DNA of 64,000 nucleotides from Mikania micrantha (GCA_009363875.1 CM018693.1:73206986-73270985); one strand, 5' to 3'; shown: positions 47,667-60,365, counted from the first letter of the stretch. Notes: generated by a model not told the origin, from the letters alone. A program made the numbers and translations.

Positions 47667-50600
47667 TGTCACACCCCGAGCCGGCGGGGTAGGATCGGAG
47701 TCCCCGTCGGGCGGAAGGTTCCCGGGGCGCGATATCGGGAGTGATAATCAGAAATGATCAGATTGTTTACATTGCACATGATATAAATGAGAAATGCTAA
47801 ATATAATAGAATTACAAAGTTAAATTACAGCAGTAACGTTTATAATTTAACAATGTAAATCTATTGTAAAACATCAATAAATGACTATCTTGTATTTACC
47901 CAAGATATACAAAATAATTTATATCATGATGTCTTCAAAAGTATGCAGGTCCAAAATACTAAGTCTTCTATCTGAAGTCCTAGTCCAAAAGAAATGACTT
48001 CCTAATTGACCTGTTCGTCACCTGAGAAGTCATGCAAAAATAAAGGTCAACACATGGTTGGTGAGTTCATATAGTTTAGTATTTGAAAATGATTTGAAAA
48101 TGATTTGAACATGATTTGAAAATGATTTGAAAACCTCCTTTGGTAAAGACCCTAACCTCATTAACTCCACATGTATCATCCAGATCGGTATGCTTATGTA
48201 TAGGGCATACCCCTGAGTCGAGGCTACAACCCCGCCCAGACGCCATCCCACCACATACTAATCCGCATAGGACATTGTTGTTAATGATAATTAGGCATTT
48301 TTACCCTACCATTTACCCATAACTCTTCTGTTTGTCGTCCCTGTAATTACAATCATTTGAAATCCACTGTTGATTCCATATGTTCATCACATAATATGAT
48401 CAACCACACAATTGTATAAACAGTTATAAATGCTTAATTAAACAAGTAAATAAACATTTAATAAAATCTAAGTCCTTATGATTGGGGCCTATGGTCATAC
48501 TCGAGTAGACTAGTCTGTCAATCTAGGTACTTAGTAGTTAGGGAAACTGTAAATATCCTCAAACATACGACCTACAAGTCAAACGGTCTAGCTAGGACTT
48601 CTTGAAATGTAGGATTTTATGTTTCGTCAATGTTTTTGGCGTATGCTATCTCTGATATTTCCCAGACTTTCCCTTAAAAATGATTTAAATGATCGTCTGA
48701 TTCTGTCACAAGATGTACTTGATGTGTTGATCATAGAATACAAGATTCATTGATCGGTTGTACACTTGATTTATTGTTCCACAAACACTTGGTTTGTAGA
48801 GCATTGAATGTTGTCTTTGCAAAGATTGTTTTATTGATGTCTTGATGTCCCACACTTGTTTTGTCAAAATGTTTGATTTGATTCCTTGAATTCACCCACT
48901 TGATTTGTCAAAATGTTTGTTTTGATCCCTTGAATTCACCCACTTGTTTTGTCAAAATGTCTAGTTTGATTTGTTTGAAATGTTTTGACTTATTGAAAAG
49001 TTTAGTTTAACTTGATTATTCACTTAATATATAAGTAAATCAGTTAATAACCTGCATAAAATCTTCCTAGACATGATCTAGGATAACATTTATATATATG
49101 TAAAACATATAATTTAAAAGCATTCAAGTAAACAATTTAAATAAACAGTTTACGCATGCTTCTCAGCCCCGCGTTTTAAAACAAAATGTTAGAAAAGGGG
49201 CAATGAACTCACCTGTGCTGCTATGTAATTTGATCTAACACAAAATGCGCGCTCCTGTATGTAAGCTAAGTATCTTCGGTTCCTGAGTTATTTTATAAGA
49301 ATTTCGGATATAATAAGTACGCGTAGTAGTCGTTGTGCCTAAGACTTTGAGTCTTGTTGTGTGTGCAACTAAGTGTCTTAGTACTAGGTGTATCTAAGGT
49401 CTAATCTATCCTTATTACCCCTTTTTATCCCAATCCCATGTTGAGTTACAATACATACTTTTATACTTTAGAAAATTTCGGCAGAGTTTCCTTTGTTTTT
49501 CGTTTTAAATCCAGACAATTACATTGTCTATTTTATAACCAAATCCCAATTCAATCAATTTAAATAAATATTTAAACCAAAGTATTACAATTTAACTTCC
49601 AATCAAATCAATATTAGGTCAAGATCATTTAATGAAATCTAATAAGTTATAAATAAATGAGATTTTATCAAAATTTCATTACTTGAGTTTACTAAATCAT
49701 TTACTACATGATGGGCTTAATCAAGCCTCTTTGGGCCCATTTAAGCCCAATTGAAAAAATCTTTGATTCCCAATTGGTCGTCCAACTTTGTTTGTAATCC
49801 ACATGAGTTCTTGAAAAGATCCTTCACATGTGTCAATCTAGTTCCATAGATGTTAACACTTGTATTGATACGTTATTGTGTTTCATGAAAACCCATATCT
49901 CTTAATAACCCTACGTCCTTATTATAAGTTACCCAAAATCATAACAACTCCTAACACCTAATAATCCTACTTCTTGTCTTAAGTTAAAATGATGTAATGA
50001 CAACCCTCAATTCATGCATGCATTCATGTGATTTTTCCATGCACTTCTATCCCATGCCCACACATGCATGCAACTTATATGATTAACTCCTCATGAAATT
50101 GTTAATTAAATGATCCACAATCCATTTCTTAGTTCACAACATTGATTTCATTGATCCTAGGTCCATAATAACCACATTAAACAACCCGTAAGTTCGATAG
50201 ATGGTTCTAGGCAGCGAACCTATGCTATGTTTAACTATGGTTCGGCTCTAATGGAACTAGACGAACCCATAAGGTTCGGTTCCTCATGGTTCTCCCAGCT
50301 CGTTGGGTTCGCTCGCCTTGAGTTCGTGGGTTACATGGCTATGGTTCGGCTGAGGTAATTAAGAGTTCGGCTGAAGGGTTCGCATCCTCTAGGTTCATAA
50401 AGCATCATATGGTTCGTGGCCCTAAAGCTTCGGCTGAATGATGAGGTTCGGCCATCACAAGGCTCGCCGGGTCTATAAGTCAAGGTTCGGCCACCTCAGG
50501 GTCACAGGGTTCGTCTGCAGGCCGAGCAGGGTTCGTTGCAGACTAGGGTTGCAGGGTTCGGCTGGATTGTGTGGTTCGTGTAGGGTTCGGCTAGCGAACC

Positions 50601-51692
50601 TGCATCATCACTCGTCCCTTTAGCCCCACGAACCTGCAACTTCTTTCTTTTTCTGATCCAGCTCTGTTACAACAAAATTTCTAACCTCTTTCTAGTTGTT
50701 TACTTGAGTGATCTAAGTGTTTACTAGTGTGGGAAGCGGCTACAATATCAACAAAACCCTAAGGGTCGTAGCACCCCTTAAAACCGAATTTAAAATTGCC
50801 ATTTACCTTAGATTTCGTGGATGGAAGCTCGAAACGCTTGTACTTCCTTGATCTACAAGTCGAAAGAATCGAAATGACGCCAACTTTGATCGAATCCGAC
50901 TTGAAACGGTTGAGATCTTCTAGAGAGAAGGTGGAGAAACGATTTCTAGAGAGAGGAGGATGGTGGACGAAAATGAGAAGGAAAGTGGGTCTTGGTGGTG
51001 GTTGTTGGAGTCTTAATGACTCATTAAATGATTAGGAAAATACCCGGTTATTCGGTCTCGTTCGGTTTCGCGTAATGTGTCGGTTTCGCGTGGTTTTCGC
51101 GGTAAAACGATACGATTATAAAATAAAATTTATTTAACTATTCTAGGTTGTGATTCCTAATAAATTAACTAATATCTTCTTATTTATAAACAAATTTAAA
51201 ATATTAATTAACTGTTTAAATTGAAATGTACGGTCGTCGCGCGTATTCGTTCGGATCGTCACCCGTACAAACACGGCGATAACTATACTTTTCAACCTTG
51301 TTTTCTAATTATAGAATATCATTCAGAACGTTAAACTTTCAGATATATTCGTACAGATCGTCACCTATACGAATAACCCGTAAATTTAGCATTCACATAA
51401 CGACATTCGTGTGTTTTGTTCTGTAAGGCCTCACATACGTTTATACATAATAAATCCTAATCAAATAATCACATAATGGTTCTGTGTTGCCAGATAATTA
51501 TCCGACTCAAGAACCATTGTTCTGAACTGTGTTTCTGTTAAATGTGTCTGAATCTGTTCTATGACAACTCACTATGATAATGATAAATGCTATGAATATG
51601 AAAAATACTGAAATGTGTGATTCATACATGTTTTACTGTTCCTGTACTGTAGAGATCACTGTTCTGGTGGCGGTTCCGGCACTGATGTTACA
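47667..51692 (-). mobile_element. Element A 5' LTR
   Basis: Functional promoter copy by position, 4026 bp. It carries the GGTTCG array, minisatellite and single TATATAAG-type module as in the 3' LTR. No clear TATA box is seen upstream of the CT-rich leader; TTTTCCTAATCATTTAATG is the nearest AT-rich stretch. Confidence 0.96.
48022..50806 (-). other. Predicted three-exon leader signals in A 5' LTR
   Basis: On the minus strand: GAAGTACAAGCGTTTCGAGC near 50845, donor TAAG|GTAAAT at 50806, acceptor AACTCAG ending at 49283, a 70-nt block 49282-49213, donor CACAG|GTGAGT at 49212, and acceptor TTCTCAG ending at 48022, before GTGACG. Predicted introns are about 1524 and 1191 nt. The first holds the GGTTCG array, the second the minisatellite and module. 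The 3' LTR carries the same signals. Confidence 0.5.
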
Positions 51693-51697
51693 CTCAA

Positions 51698-52184
51698 GGT
51701 ATAAAAACCCTTATTTTGGGTTCATCTTCTTCGTTTTTGACAACATTTATGTCTCTCTCTCTTCAAACCGTATGAACTCTCTCTCTCTCTACAAATTCTT
51801 CACAAATTCAGCCATAACTTATTCATTCCTTAGCCAAATCGCGCAAATAATATATCGAAATGATCATCTCGACGAGAGGAAGCTTGTAGTACAAAGGATC
51901 GGAGCTGGTTCTTGCTTAATAGGCCGGAATCTTAGAGAGAAGTTGCTGCTGGAAGTTGGTTTCACCATTTTCCAGGTATGAATCTTAAACCGGTTTTCAT
52001 CACCTTAGATCTGTTAGATGGTACACGAAAACTACTTAGGAAACCCAGGAACATCTTAGCTTAAACCTTAGAAGGATCGAACTTGGCTGAGATAACCGAG
52101 AATCAGCTAGTATCGACGAGCTGGGAAACGGGGGTACTGTTTCTGCCTTATTTGCTAAGTTCGAAGGCCATGCCCTGTCGAGAT
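51698..52184 (+). mobile_element. Element K LTR fragment, part 2
   Basis: Continues K after element A: TATA box, CT-rich leader (51750-51800), GTACAAAGGATCGGAGCT at 51889-51906, donor CCAG|GTATGA at 51976, and the start of a CCGAGAA-type array. It is cut at 52184 by element J. The overall order is like the G LTR, so K may be a related family. Confidence 0.75.
51700..51707 (+). promoter_or_regulatory. TATA box of K LTR
   Basis: GGTATAAAAACCC lies two bases after the CTCAA target repeat, so element A separated this TATA box from its upstream region. Confidence 0.75.
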
Positions 52185-52838
52185 TGTCACACCCCCAAAT
52201 TCCCACTCGTGGTGTCAGTCCACGTGGGCGTGACGTGGCCAGAATCACAGCTCAAGGTCATATAGAACGACTCTATACGCGTTTTCCAAACATGTTGTTT
52301 AACATAAAAGTTAATAAGATAATAGCAGCGGAATTTCGTAAATCATACAGCGGAAATAAATATGTTTGATAAACGCTGCGGAATTATAAAGTGTCAGACA
52401 CTACATAGTGTATTACAATACATAAATAAAAATTGTCTGTTCATAGTTCAAAATATAAATGCGCATGGTCCTATGCGCGTTCCCTATGTGCATCTTGATC
52501 TCCAATAGCATGTCAGTTACCTGAGAATACAAGTTTAAAAAGTGTCAACACAATGGTTGGTGAGTTCACATGTTTTGATAGATACATATAGTAAGAAAAC
52601 ATGTGTCATGTTGTTTATCAAATGTTAGTACCGATCCCTAGGTTCCAAGTGTCAGTGCGTCACTACCGAACTAGACTTGTTTGAACTTGCCTCCGTCGTG
52701 TCTCGTACACACAGCAAGTTAGGTCAGAGTTTCACGGGTTATGACATCCAGTCAATATTGCGCCCCGTGGGGTTAGTCACACCCAAACGGATCCATTCAA
52801 ACATACCACGTTGTTCGTACATTAACGGTAAGACTTTG
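52185..52838 (-). mobile_element. Element J LTR fragment
   Basis: On the minus strand it ends GGGAATTTGGGGGTGTGACA at 52185. It has the acceptor-like TTCTCAG|GTAACT near 52521. The rest lies beyond I and H, outside the window. Small frames here have no protein similarity that I recognise. Confidence 0.75.
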
Positions 52839-53279
52839 TGTCACACCCTGAGCCTGCGGGACGGATCGAGTTTCCCGTCGGGCGGAATGTTCTCGGGGCG
52901 CGATATCGGGAGTGATAATCGTGATGATCAGATTGTTACATTGTGCATGATATAAATGAGAAATGCTAAATACAATAGAATTACAAAGTTAAATTACATC
53001 AGTTTTTGTTCATAATTTAACAATGTAAATCTACTATCAACATCATAAATTCTCTATCTTGTATCTGCACAAGATAAACAAAATAAAATGTATAATGATG
53101 TTTCAAAAGTATGCAGGTCCAAAAATACTATGTCCTCTATCTGGCCTCCCAGTCCAAAAGCATTAACTTCTTAATTGACGTGTTCGTCACCTGAGAAGTC
53201 ATGCAAAAAGATCAAGTCAACACATGGTTGGTGAGTTCATATAGTTTAGTATTTGAAAAATAGCTTTGCAAACCCTCTT

Positions 53280-53680
53280 TCGGTAACAACCCTAATCTCA
53301 TTAACATCACCTGTATCATCCGACTTGGTATGCTTATATATAGGGCATACGAAAGGGTCGACCCTGCAACCCGCCCAGACGCCATCCCACCACATACTAA
53401 GCCACATAGGACATTGTTGTTAATGATAATTAGGCATTTTACCTACCCTTTTGATTCCATCTTCATTATAGTTTCTAAACATGTACGTAGGACATTTGAT
53501 AACCCTTGGGTAACAACCTTAACCTCATTAACATCACCTGCAATATCCAATTCGGTATGCTTATATATAGGGCATACGAAATGGTCGAGCCTACAACCCG
53601 CCCAGACACCATCCCACCACATACTAAATCGCATATGGCATTGTTGTTAATGATAGTTAAGCATTTTACCCACACCCTTA
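53280..53680 (-). repeat. TATATAAG module, two tandem copies, in I
   Basis: CCATCCCACCACATAC recurs at 53382 and 53609 (period about 227 bp), each preceded by GTATGCTTATATATAGGGCA. Confidence 0.85.
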
Positions 53681-53984
53681 ACACATGAGTTCTGCAGTTC
53701 TTTGCTCCTGCAACTATACAAAGTTGAAATCTCAATTGATTTCTTAAGTTCATCACTCAATCATGATCAACCATAACATTTGTAGAAACAGTTAATAAAT
53801 GCTTAGATAAGTAAATAAATAAACATTTAAATAAAATTTAAGACTTAAAGATTGGGCCTTGGTCATACTCAAGTAGACTAGTCTAGCAATCTAAGTTCTT
53901 AGTAGTGGAGGAAAAATCTGTAAACATCATCAAGCATGCGACCTATACTCAATCAGTCTAGCTAGGACATCTTTTAAGATATAG

Positions 53985-54130
53985 GATTTTTATTGACCGT
54001 TCTTGACCGTTATTGACCGTTTTTGACCGTTATTGACTGTTCACATGCTATCTTTGACTATTTCCCAGAGATTCCTTTGAAAATTAGACCGTTGATATAG
54101 ACCGTTGAATAGATCGTTGAAAATAGACCG
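53985..54130. repeat. TTGACCGTT minisatellite in I
   Basis: TTGACCGTT(C/A/T)T repeats about five times near 54000-54045, followed by looser AGACCGTTGA units, in the second predicted intron. Confidence 0.8.
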
Positions 54131-55329
54131 TTGAACAAGTATACATTAAATGGATCAATTATCTACTTATGATAAGTTGATAATCCTTTATGAAGCCTGA
54201 AATAAGTTTTCCTGGACATAATCTAGGTTAACAATTTTACAAATCAACGTATGTTAAATAAAAGCATTTAACTAAATATAATCCAAGAAAATTATTTACG
54301 CATGCTTCTCAGCCCCGCGTTTGAAAACAAAATGTTTAGAAAAGGGGCAATGAACTCACCTATGTTGCTATGCAATAGAAGTATCACAAAATGCGCACTC
54401 TTTGTTTGTAGGTTATGTTTCTTCAGTTCCTGAGTTGTTTTAAGAGAATTCGTATGCGATAAGTATTCATAATCGTCATATCTAGGGTTTGGTCTCGGTG
54501 TGCAACTAAGTGTCCTATGTGCTAACGTGCTTACTAAGGCTCTCTCTAACTAGACTAATATATTACCCCGTCATAACCCTAATCCCATGAATAATTACCA
54601 TTACACCTTAATGATGTATGGTTTACATTATTCCTGTTCAAAGTTTCTTATTCAAAACATTTTAACACTTTATTTTAATTTAACTATTGAGGTAGAAACC
54701 AAACATTTTAATTTAAAGAAGTTTATAATTCATTTATCTTTTCTTCTAACATCAATTAATTTAAGAAAATTGTGATTTAACTTGTTAGACTCGAGCTAAT
54801 CTCATTTGATTAACTCCAAGTCTCTAGTTAGTTCTTCGTTTTCCCATAGTTCATTGATCATTCTTGTGAGTGCAACTTAGCTTAGAAGTACCATAGCACT
54901 ATCTAAGTTAGTTGTAGGTAATGGAATGACTAACTAAGTCTCGAGTGTTAGTAATTAACACTAACACTTAGTTAAATCCCTTTGTATTTCATGCTTTGTA
55001 ATTGTCTTGGTTAAAATCCGTAGTGTTATTACACAAACCTTTGTTCATTATTCATCCCATGTGAGAAACAACTATAAGTTTAGCATTTGTTTAGAAACCC
55101 ATTGATGTCTTAGGCCTTATTATGAAGAGGTTATGAGCCTAGGTTAATATCTTGTTAGAGAAAACCTAAAATTCCATGCACACACACACACACACCATGA
55201 ATGCAAGGTGTGTATGAATGTGGATGTTTATACTCCCTGTATGCCTCATGGCCTCATCTTCATCTTCTAGCCCCCGAGTTCTTGGTTCGGTTACCCTTTA
55301 AACAAAAGGTCCTTGGGCAGAACAAGAGT

Positions 55330-55700
55330 GAAGGCCGAAAGAGGCTTGAGAGTATGGGTGTATTGGTCGAGCGGGGTTGTCACTCGACCGAAGAAGCCCT
55401 TGGCTGGTGGGAGACTGCCGGATGTAGGATTGACCGAAGGAGTGTCATGGTCGAATAACCCTAGGCCGAACCAGCCTCACCGAATGGATGTTTGCCGAAT
55501 AGGGTTGGGCGACTAGGACCTGGGCGACCGAAGGAGGGATAGGCCGAATGAGAACTTGGTCGAATGGACGCTGGCTAGCGACATGCAATAGCTTGGGCGA
55601 ATGAAGGCTGTCGAATGGAGCCCTGGTTCGGGTGAATAGGGCCAGAATGACCCAATCAATCGCCGGCCTGTTGTAGAGCCATTCAGCCGAGCCAGCTATA
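55330..55700. repeat. CCGAATGG/CGACCGAAG array in I
   Basis: CCGAA, CGAATG and GACCGAAG units repeat with irregular spacers. Read in element direction this is the CATTCGG type also seen in the solo LTR at 18671. Confidence 0.8.
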
Positions 55701-56979
55701 GCGGGCAGCCATGTTCCATCGAGGTTCCAACCATGCTCAGTCATCAACCTTGTTCCTACATGGTTCAAGGGTGTTGGTGGGGAATTTTCCTAGGTTTAAA
55801 GTGCTTGAAGCCGGTTAAAGAGGTGGGTCGAACAATGGGTTAGAAAACCGTAGAAATCGTGACATAAAACTGATTTTTACCTCAAATCAGTCGGTTCAAA
55901 GCCCCAATCAGTTGTGCTTTCGTGCTCTACGTGATGTGGTGGTCATTTAGACACCAAAATGGCTCGATTATGTGGAGAAATGGGGAAGTTCTTGTTAGGG
56001 TTTCTAGAGGGAGAAAGAAGAGAGAGAGTGTGACGGTGGTGAGAGGTTGAAGGTGGTAGTTGGAAGAATTAAATGGGTATTAATGCCCATTTAATGCTTT
56101 CAAATATCCCGGGTGTGTTCGGGTCCGTTCGGTTTCGCGTGGTTTCGCGTAAAAGCGTCGGTTTCTCTTTGTTTTCGTAATGAAACGGCTCGATTATAAA
56201 GCAAAGTTTATAAAATTATTTTAGATTGTGATTCCTAATAAATTAATTAAATATCTTCCATTTATTTTAAATTTCTGAATTATTTAAATTAACCATTTAA
56301 AATCGAATCGCACAGTCGTCACACGCAATCGTTCGAATCGTCACCCGTACGAACACGACGATAACCATACTTTTCAATATGGTTTTCTAATTATCGGATA
56401 TCATTCAGATGGTTAAACCTTCAGATATATCCGTACAGATACGACCTATACGAATAATCCGTCAATTTAGCATTCACATAACGACATCCGTTGTTGTTTT
56501 GTTCTGTAAAGCCTCACATACGTTTATACATAATTGTCACACCCCGAGCCGGCGGGGTTGAATCGGATTCCCCGTCGGGCGGAAGGTTCCCGGGACGCGA
56601 TATCATGAGTGATAATCGGAATGATCAGATTGTTTACACTGCACATGATATAAATGAGAAATGCTAAATAGAATAGAATTACAAAGTTAAATTACATCCA
56701 TATCGTTCATAATTTAACAATGTAAATCTAGCATTAACATCATAAGATATCTATCTTGTAACCGCACAGATATACAAAATAATTGTATAATGATGTTCCA
56801 AAAGTATGCAGGTCCAAAAATACTAAGTCATCTATCTGAAGTCCTAGTCCAAAAGCATAAGCTTCTTAATTGACCTGTTCGTCACCTGAGAAGTCATGCA
56901 AAAATAAAGTCAACACATGGTTGGTGAGTTCATATAGTTTAGTAATTGAAAATGATTTGTAAACCTCTTTCGGTAAAGA

Positions 56980-57310
56980 TCCTAACCTCATTAACATCAC
57001 ATGTAATATCCACATCGGTATGCTTATATATAGGGCATACCCATGAGTCGAGCCTACAACCCGCCCAGACGCCGTCCCACCACATACTAATACGTATATG
57101 ACACTGTTGTTAATAATAGATAAGCATTTTTACCAACCATACACTCAAAACATTTGTTAAACTCTCGGGTAACAACCTTAATCTCATTAACATCACATGT
57201 ATCATCCAGATCGGTATGCTTATACATAGGGCATACCCCTGAGTCGAGCCTACAACCCGCCCAGACGCCGTCCCACCACATACTAATCCACACAGGACAT
57301 TGTTGTTAAT
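56980..57310 (-). repeat. TATATAAG module, two tandem copies, in H
   Basis: GCCGTCCCACCACATACTAA recurs at 57071 and 57267, a period of 196 bp. The first copy has TATATATAGG, the second TATACATAGG. Confidence 0.85.
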
Positions 57311-57839
57311 GATAATTAAGCATTTTACCCCTACCCTTAACCCATTTGTTCTTCAGTTCTTTGTTCCTGTAAATACAACAATTTAAAATCTCTATTGATT
57401 CCTTAAGTTCATCACACAATTATGATCAACCACAACAATTCTAGAAACTGTTAAATAAATGCTTAATTAAATAAATAAATAAACATTTAATAAAATCTAA
57501 GTCCTAATGATTGGGCCTTGGTCAACTCGAGTAGACTAGTATAGCAATCAGGTACTTAGTAGTAAAGGAGATCTGTAAACCTCATCAAACAAGTGACCTA
57601 TAATAAATCAGTCTAGCTAGGACATCTTTTGATATATAGGCTTTTATAGTTCTTTAGACCGTCCATAGTTCGTATAGTTCTTTGGCACATGTTATCTTTG
57701 AGCATTTCCCAGATGTTTCTCAAAACAGTTAGGGAATACTGTAAATATCATCAAACATGCGTCTCATATTCGATCAGTCTAGCTAGGACATCTTTCAAAC
57801 TTGAGAATAGCACATGCTATCTTTGATATTTCCCAGTTA

Positions 57840-58085
57840 GACCATTGAAATAGTTCTTTGTACTTAGTTCTTTGAAATAGAGCGTTAGTTCTTTGACAAC
57901 ACAATCTTGAAATAGTTCTTTGAAAATAGATCGTTAGATCGTTAGTTCTTTGACAACACACTCTAGAATTAGTTCTTTGAAAATAGATCGTTAGATCATT
58001 AGTTCATTGACAACACACTCTTGAATTAGTTCTTTGAAAATAGATCGTTAGTTCTTTGAAAAGTGTTCTTTGAAATGAGTTCTTT
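57840..58085. repeat. AGTTCTTTGAAAATAGATCG minisatellite in H
   Basis: Units of AGTTCTTTGAAAATAGATCG, some extended by TTAGTTCTTTGACAACACAC, repeat four to six times in the second predicted intron. Confidence 0.85.
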
Positions 58086-59617
58086 GATTTGAAGAGTTAT
58101 TTACTCATGACGAATAGATAACTCGTTTTAAGTCCAATAAACAGTTTACCTAGACAGAAATCTAGGATAACAATTATACATGTAAAACATATACAAAGTA
58201 AAGCATTTAAGTAAACAATTTAAATAAAACAGTTTACGCATGCTTCTCAGCCCCGCGTTTTAAAACAAAAATGTTAGAAAAGGGGCTATGAACTCACCTC
58301 TATTGTGGCTCTTATTATTTAACCAAGAAAATATGCGCGCTCGTTTTTTGTAAACTAGGTATCTTCAGCACCTGTGTTGATTTATTACGATTCGGATACT
58401 ATAAGTATTTATATTTTGACGTATATAGGGTTTAGTTCTCGGTGTGCGACTATGTGTCCTATATACTTGCTAATGTGTTACTAAGATTTCTTTAATTATT
58501 CTATATTACATACCCTCTATGAATCCCTTATCTGTTAGTTAATAACAAGTTACTTTTAAATTTTACAAAAATCGGACAGAGTTTCCTTTATTTATAGTCC
58601 AAATCCAGAAAATTTATATTGTCTATTTTACAACCAAATCCCAATCAATTATAATAAAACTAACTTTCATAACTATATAAACTTTAAACAAAACCAATGA
58701 CATTTATGAAAATATAACAATTAGCTATTAATTAAAGTCATTCTATTTGAATATTCTCAGTTGTTTAACCATGCCATGAATTTGCTATGGGTTGCGTGTT
58801 GAAAACATAAGGTCAAACAACCCATACTTAGTTCGTCTCACTGTATTCCCATTGATCTTACCTTGTCGTTCTTTAGTTCTTTCGAAACCCATGGCCATGT
58901 AACAACCCTCTTTAACTTAACATAAGTTATCATGTTTCTTTGTTTTGATCATTGAAATCCCAAGTGTTTCAATCCCATTGACTTCATAAAACCCATGTTT
59001 ATATGTTTGAAAAGTGTAAGATATCTTTTATATTGAAAATCCTTGGTATTGATAAGATGGAAATCGGTTAACACTCCAAATGGTCACTTTGAACCATTAT
59101 CGGTTTTAACATATTAATCTCATGGTTTTACTTAACAAATTCAAGGGTTATAATACCAATTGGTTGTTAAAACATATGTTTATAGATTGGAAGAGTTTAG
59201 CAAGTTTTTGTTTTAAAGAAAACTTAGTATTGCTGGCATTCCATATCGGTTAACACCAATGGAACCCAACTTAAACAAAAATAACTATATGACCATTCAG
59301 CTAGGGTGATTCAGGTTCTTGTGGTCATAACTTGATCATAGGAACTCTAAATCGAGCAAACTAAAGCTTCATGATCAAGTTCGGGATGTTAGCTTTCTAT
59401 CCATTATTTATAGGCTTTCTAATTCGTCCAAATGAGGCTCCAAATAGCTGGTATAAAATCAGTGCTCCATCCAGCACCTTCTGAATTAGGACACTGTTTT
59501 GACCCATTTAAAGTCCGAACCAATGAAACTTGTCTTGATGAAAGTTGTTCCTAACATATTGAATTAGTAGTCTGAAAGTTTCGTGAGTTAACTTGAATGT
59601 TTGCTATGCACAGCCCC

Positions 59618-59885
59618 CAAATCGATCCCCAACCCTTCCAATCTTTAAACACTGATGTTTCATGAGTTCCTAGACAAAATTAGTGCAATTCCTAAGGCGT
59701 TAAAGGGTCCTAAACCTGCTGGGAACATGGATGTTCGTCGGAACAGCAACAGCAACCGAACAGCCCACTTTTGAACTCGATTTTTGCCAATTTTCAGCTA
59801 CAAATCGATTCCCAACTGACCCAAACATCAATATAACATGTTTCGTAGATTCCTAAGTTGATTTGGTGCAAGTTCTAGGGGTTTT
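59618..59885. repeat. Diverged 183-bp duplication in H LTR
   Basis: AAATCGAT(C/T)CCCAAC starts at about 59619 and 59802. Each is followed about 37 bases on by GTTTC(A/G)T(G)AGATTCCTA-like sequence. The copies are clearly diverged. Confidence 0.6.
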
Positions 59886-60365
59886 GATGCTCAAAAACGG
59901 ACTGAAAAACTGATGTGTTCGAGCAGCTTACCCCAAAACACTGCAGCCCCAAAAATCAACTCGTTTGGGCTCGTTTTTGGTCCGTTTTTTATGATTCAAA
60001 GCTTCATATCTTTGTCTAATCACGATCTACAAGTTTCTACAGTTGTTATAGTGTTATCCTAACTGATTTGAAGTGATAAAAACATTTAAAACTCACCTGG
60101 TCGGAACAGTGCAGAAAACCCTCAAATTCAGCCTCTTCTTTTGTAAACTGCGACCGATAGCACTCGTTTCAGCTCCGATTGCCTGTACTTCAGTGTTCCT
60201 CTCGTTCTCACAGTCGTTTCGAGTACTAGAACGTCAAATTTGGTGGAGAAATGAGAAAGTTATGAAGGTTTGAAGTTGGGAGGTGAGGTGGTGACGGGAG
60301 AAACGAATTTGGGGGAGAAGATGGAGTTCTTGTGTGTAAAAGTAAGGGAAAAGGGAAAAGTTAAC

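Larger units (their letters stand above)
38755..51697 (-). mobile_element. Element A: young, nearly intact chromovirus
   Basis: Two 4.03-kb LTRs flank 4.88 kb of internal sequence, with a perfect CTCAA target repeat at 38755-38759 and 51693-51697. In element order: LTR, initiator Met-tRNA primer site, gag, pol with chromodomain, purine tract, LTR. By eye the LTRs differ at five substitutions (for example 41387/50293 and 42104/51010) and one A-run indel, about 99.9% identity, so insertion was recent. With commonly used plant rates this is of the order of tens of thousands of years. Two coding lesions are visible. It is inserted in LTR K, two bases upstream of a TATA box. Confidence 0.96.
52839..56534 (-). 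mobile_element. Element I: A-like LTR, split by H
   Basis: On the minus strand it ends at 52839 in CTCAGGGTGTGACA. It lacks about 250 bp of its 5' end because H is inserted at 56535; the rest should lie beyond H. No primer site is seen at 52838, so it is either a solo LTR or part of an element that is not visible. Predicted leader signals: donor GAG|GTAAAA at 55880, acceptor ending 54430, a 70-nt block 54429-54360, donor TAG|GTGAGT at 54359, acceptor ending 53191. Confidence 0.88.

Noticed and set aside
54587..54775. 62-codon open frame in an AT-rich part of I
   Set aside because: Low-complexity, within the first predicted intron of the LTR and without any match that I recognise.
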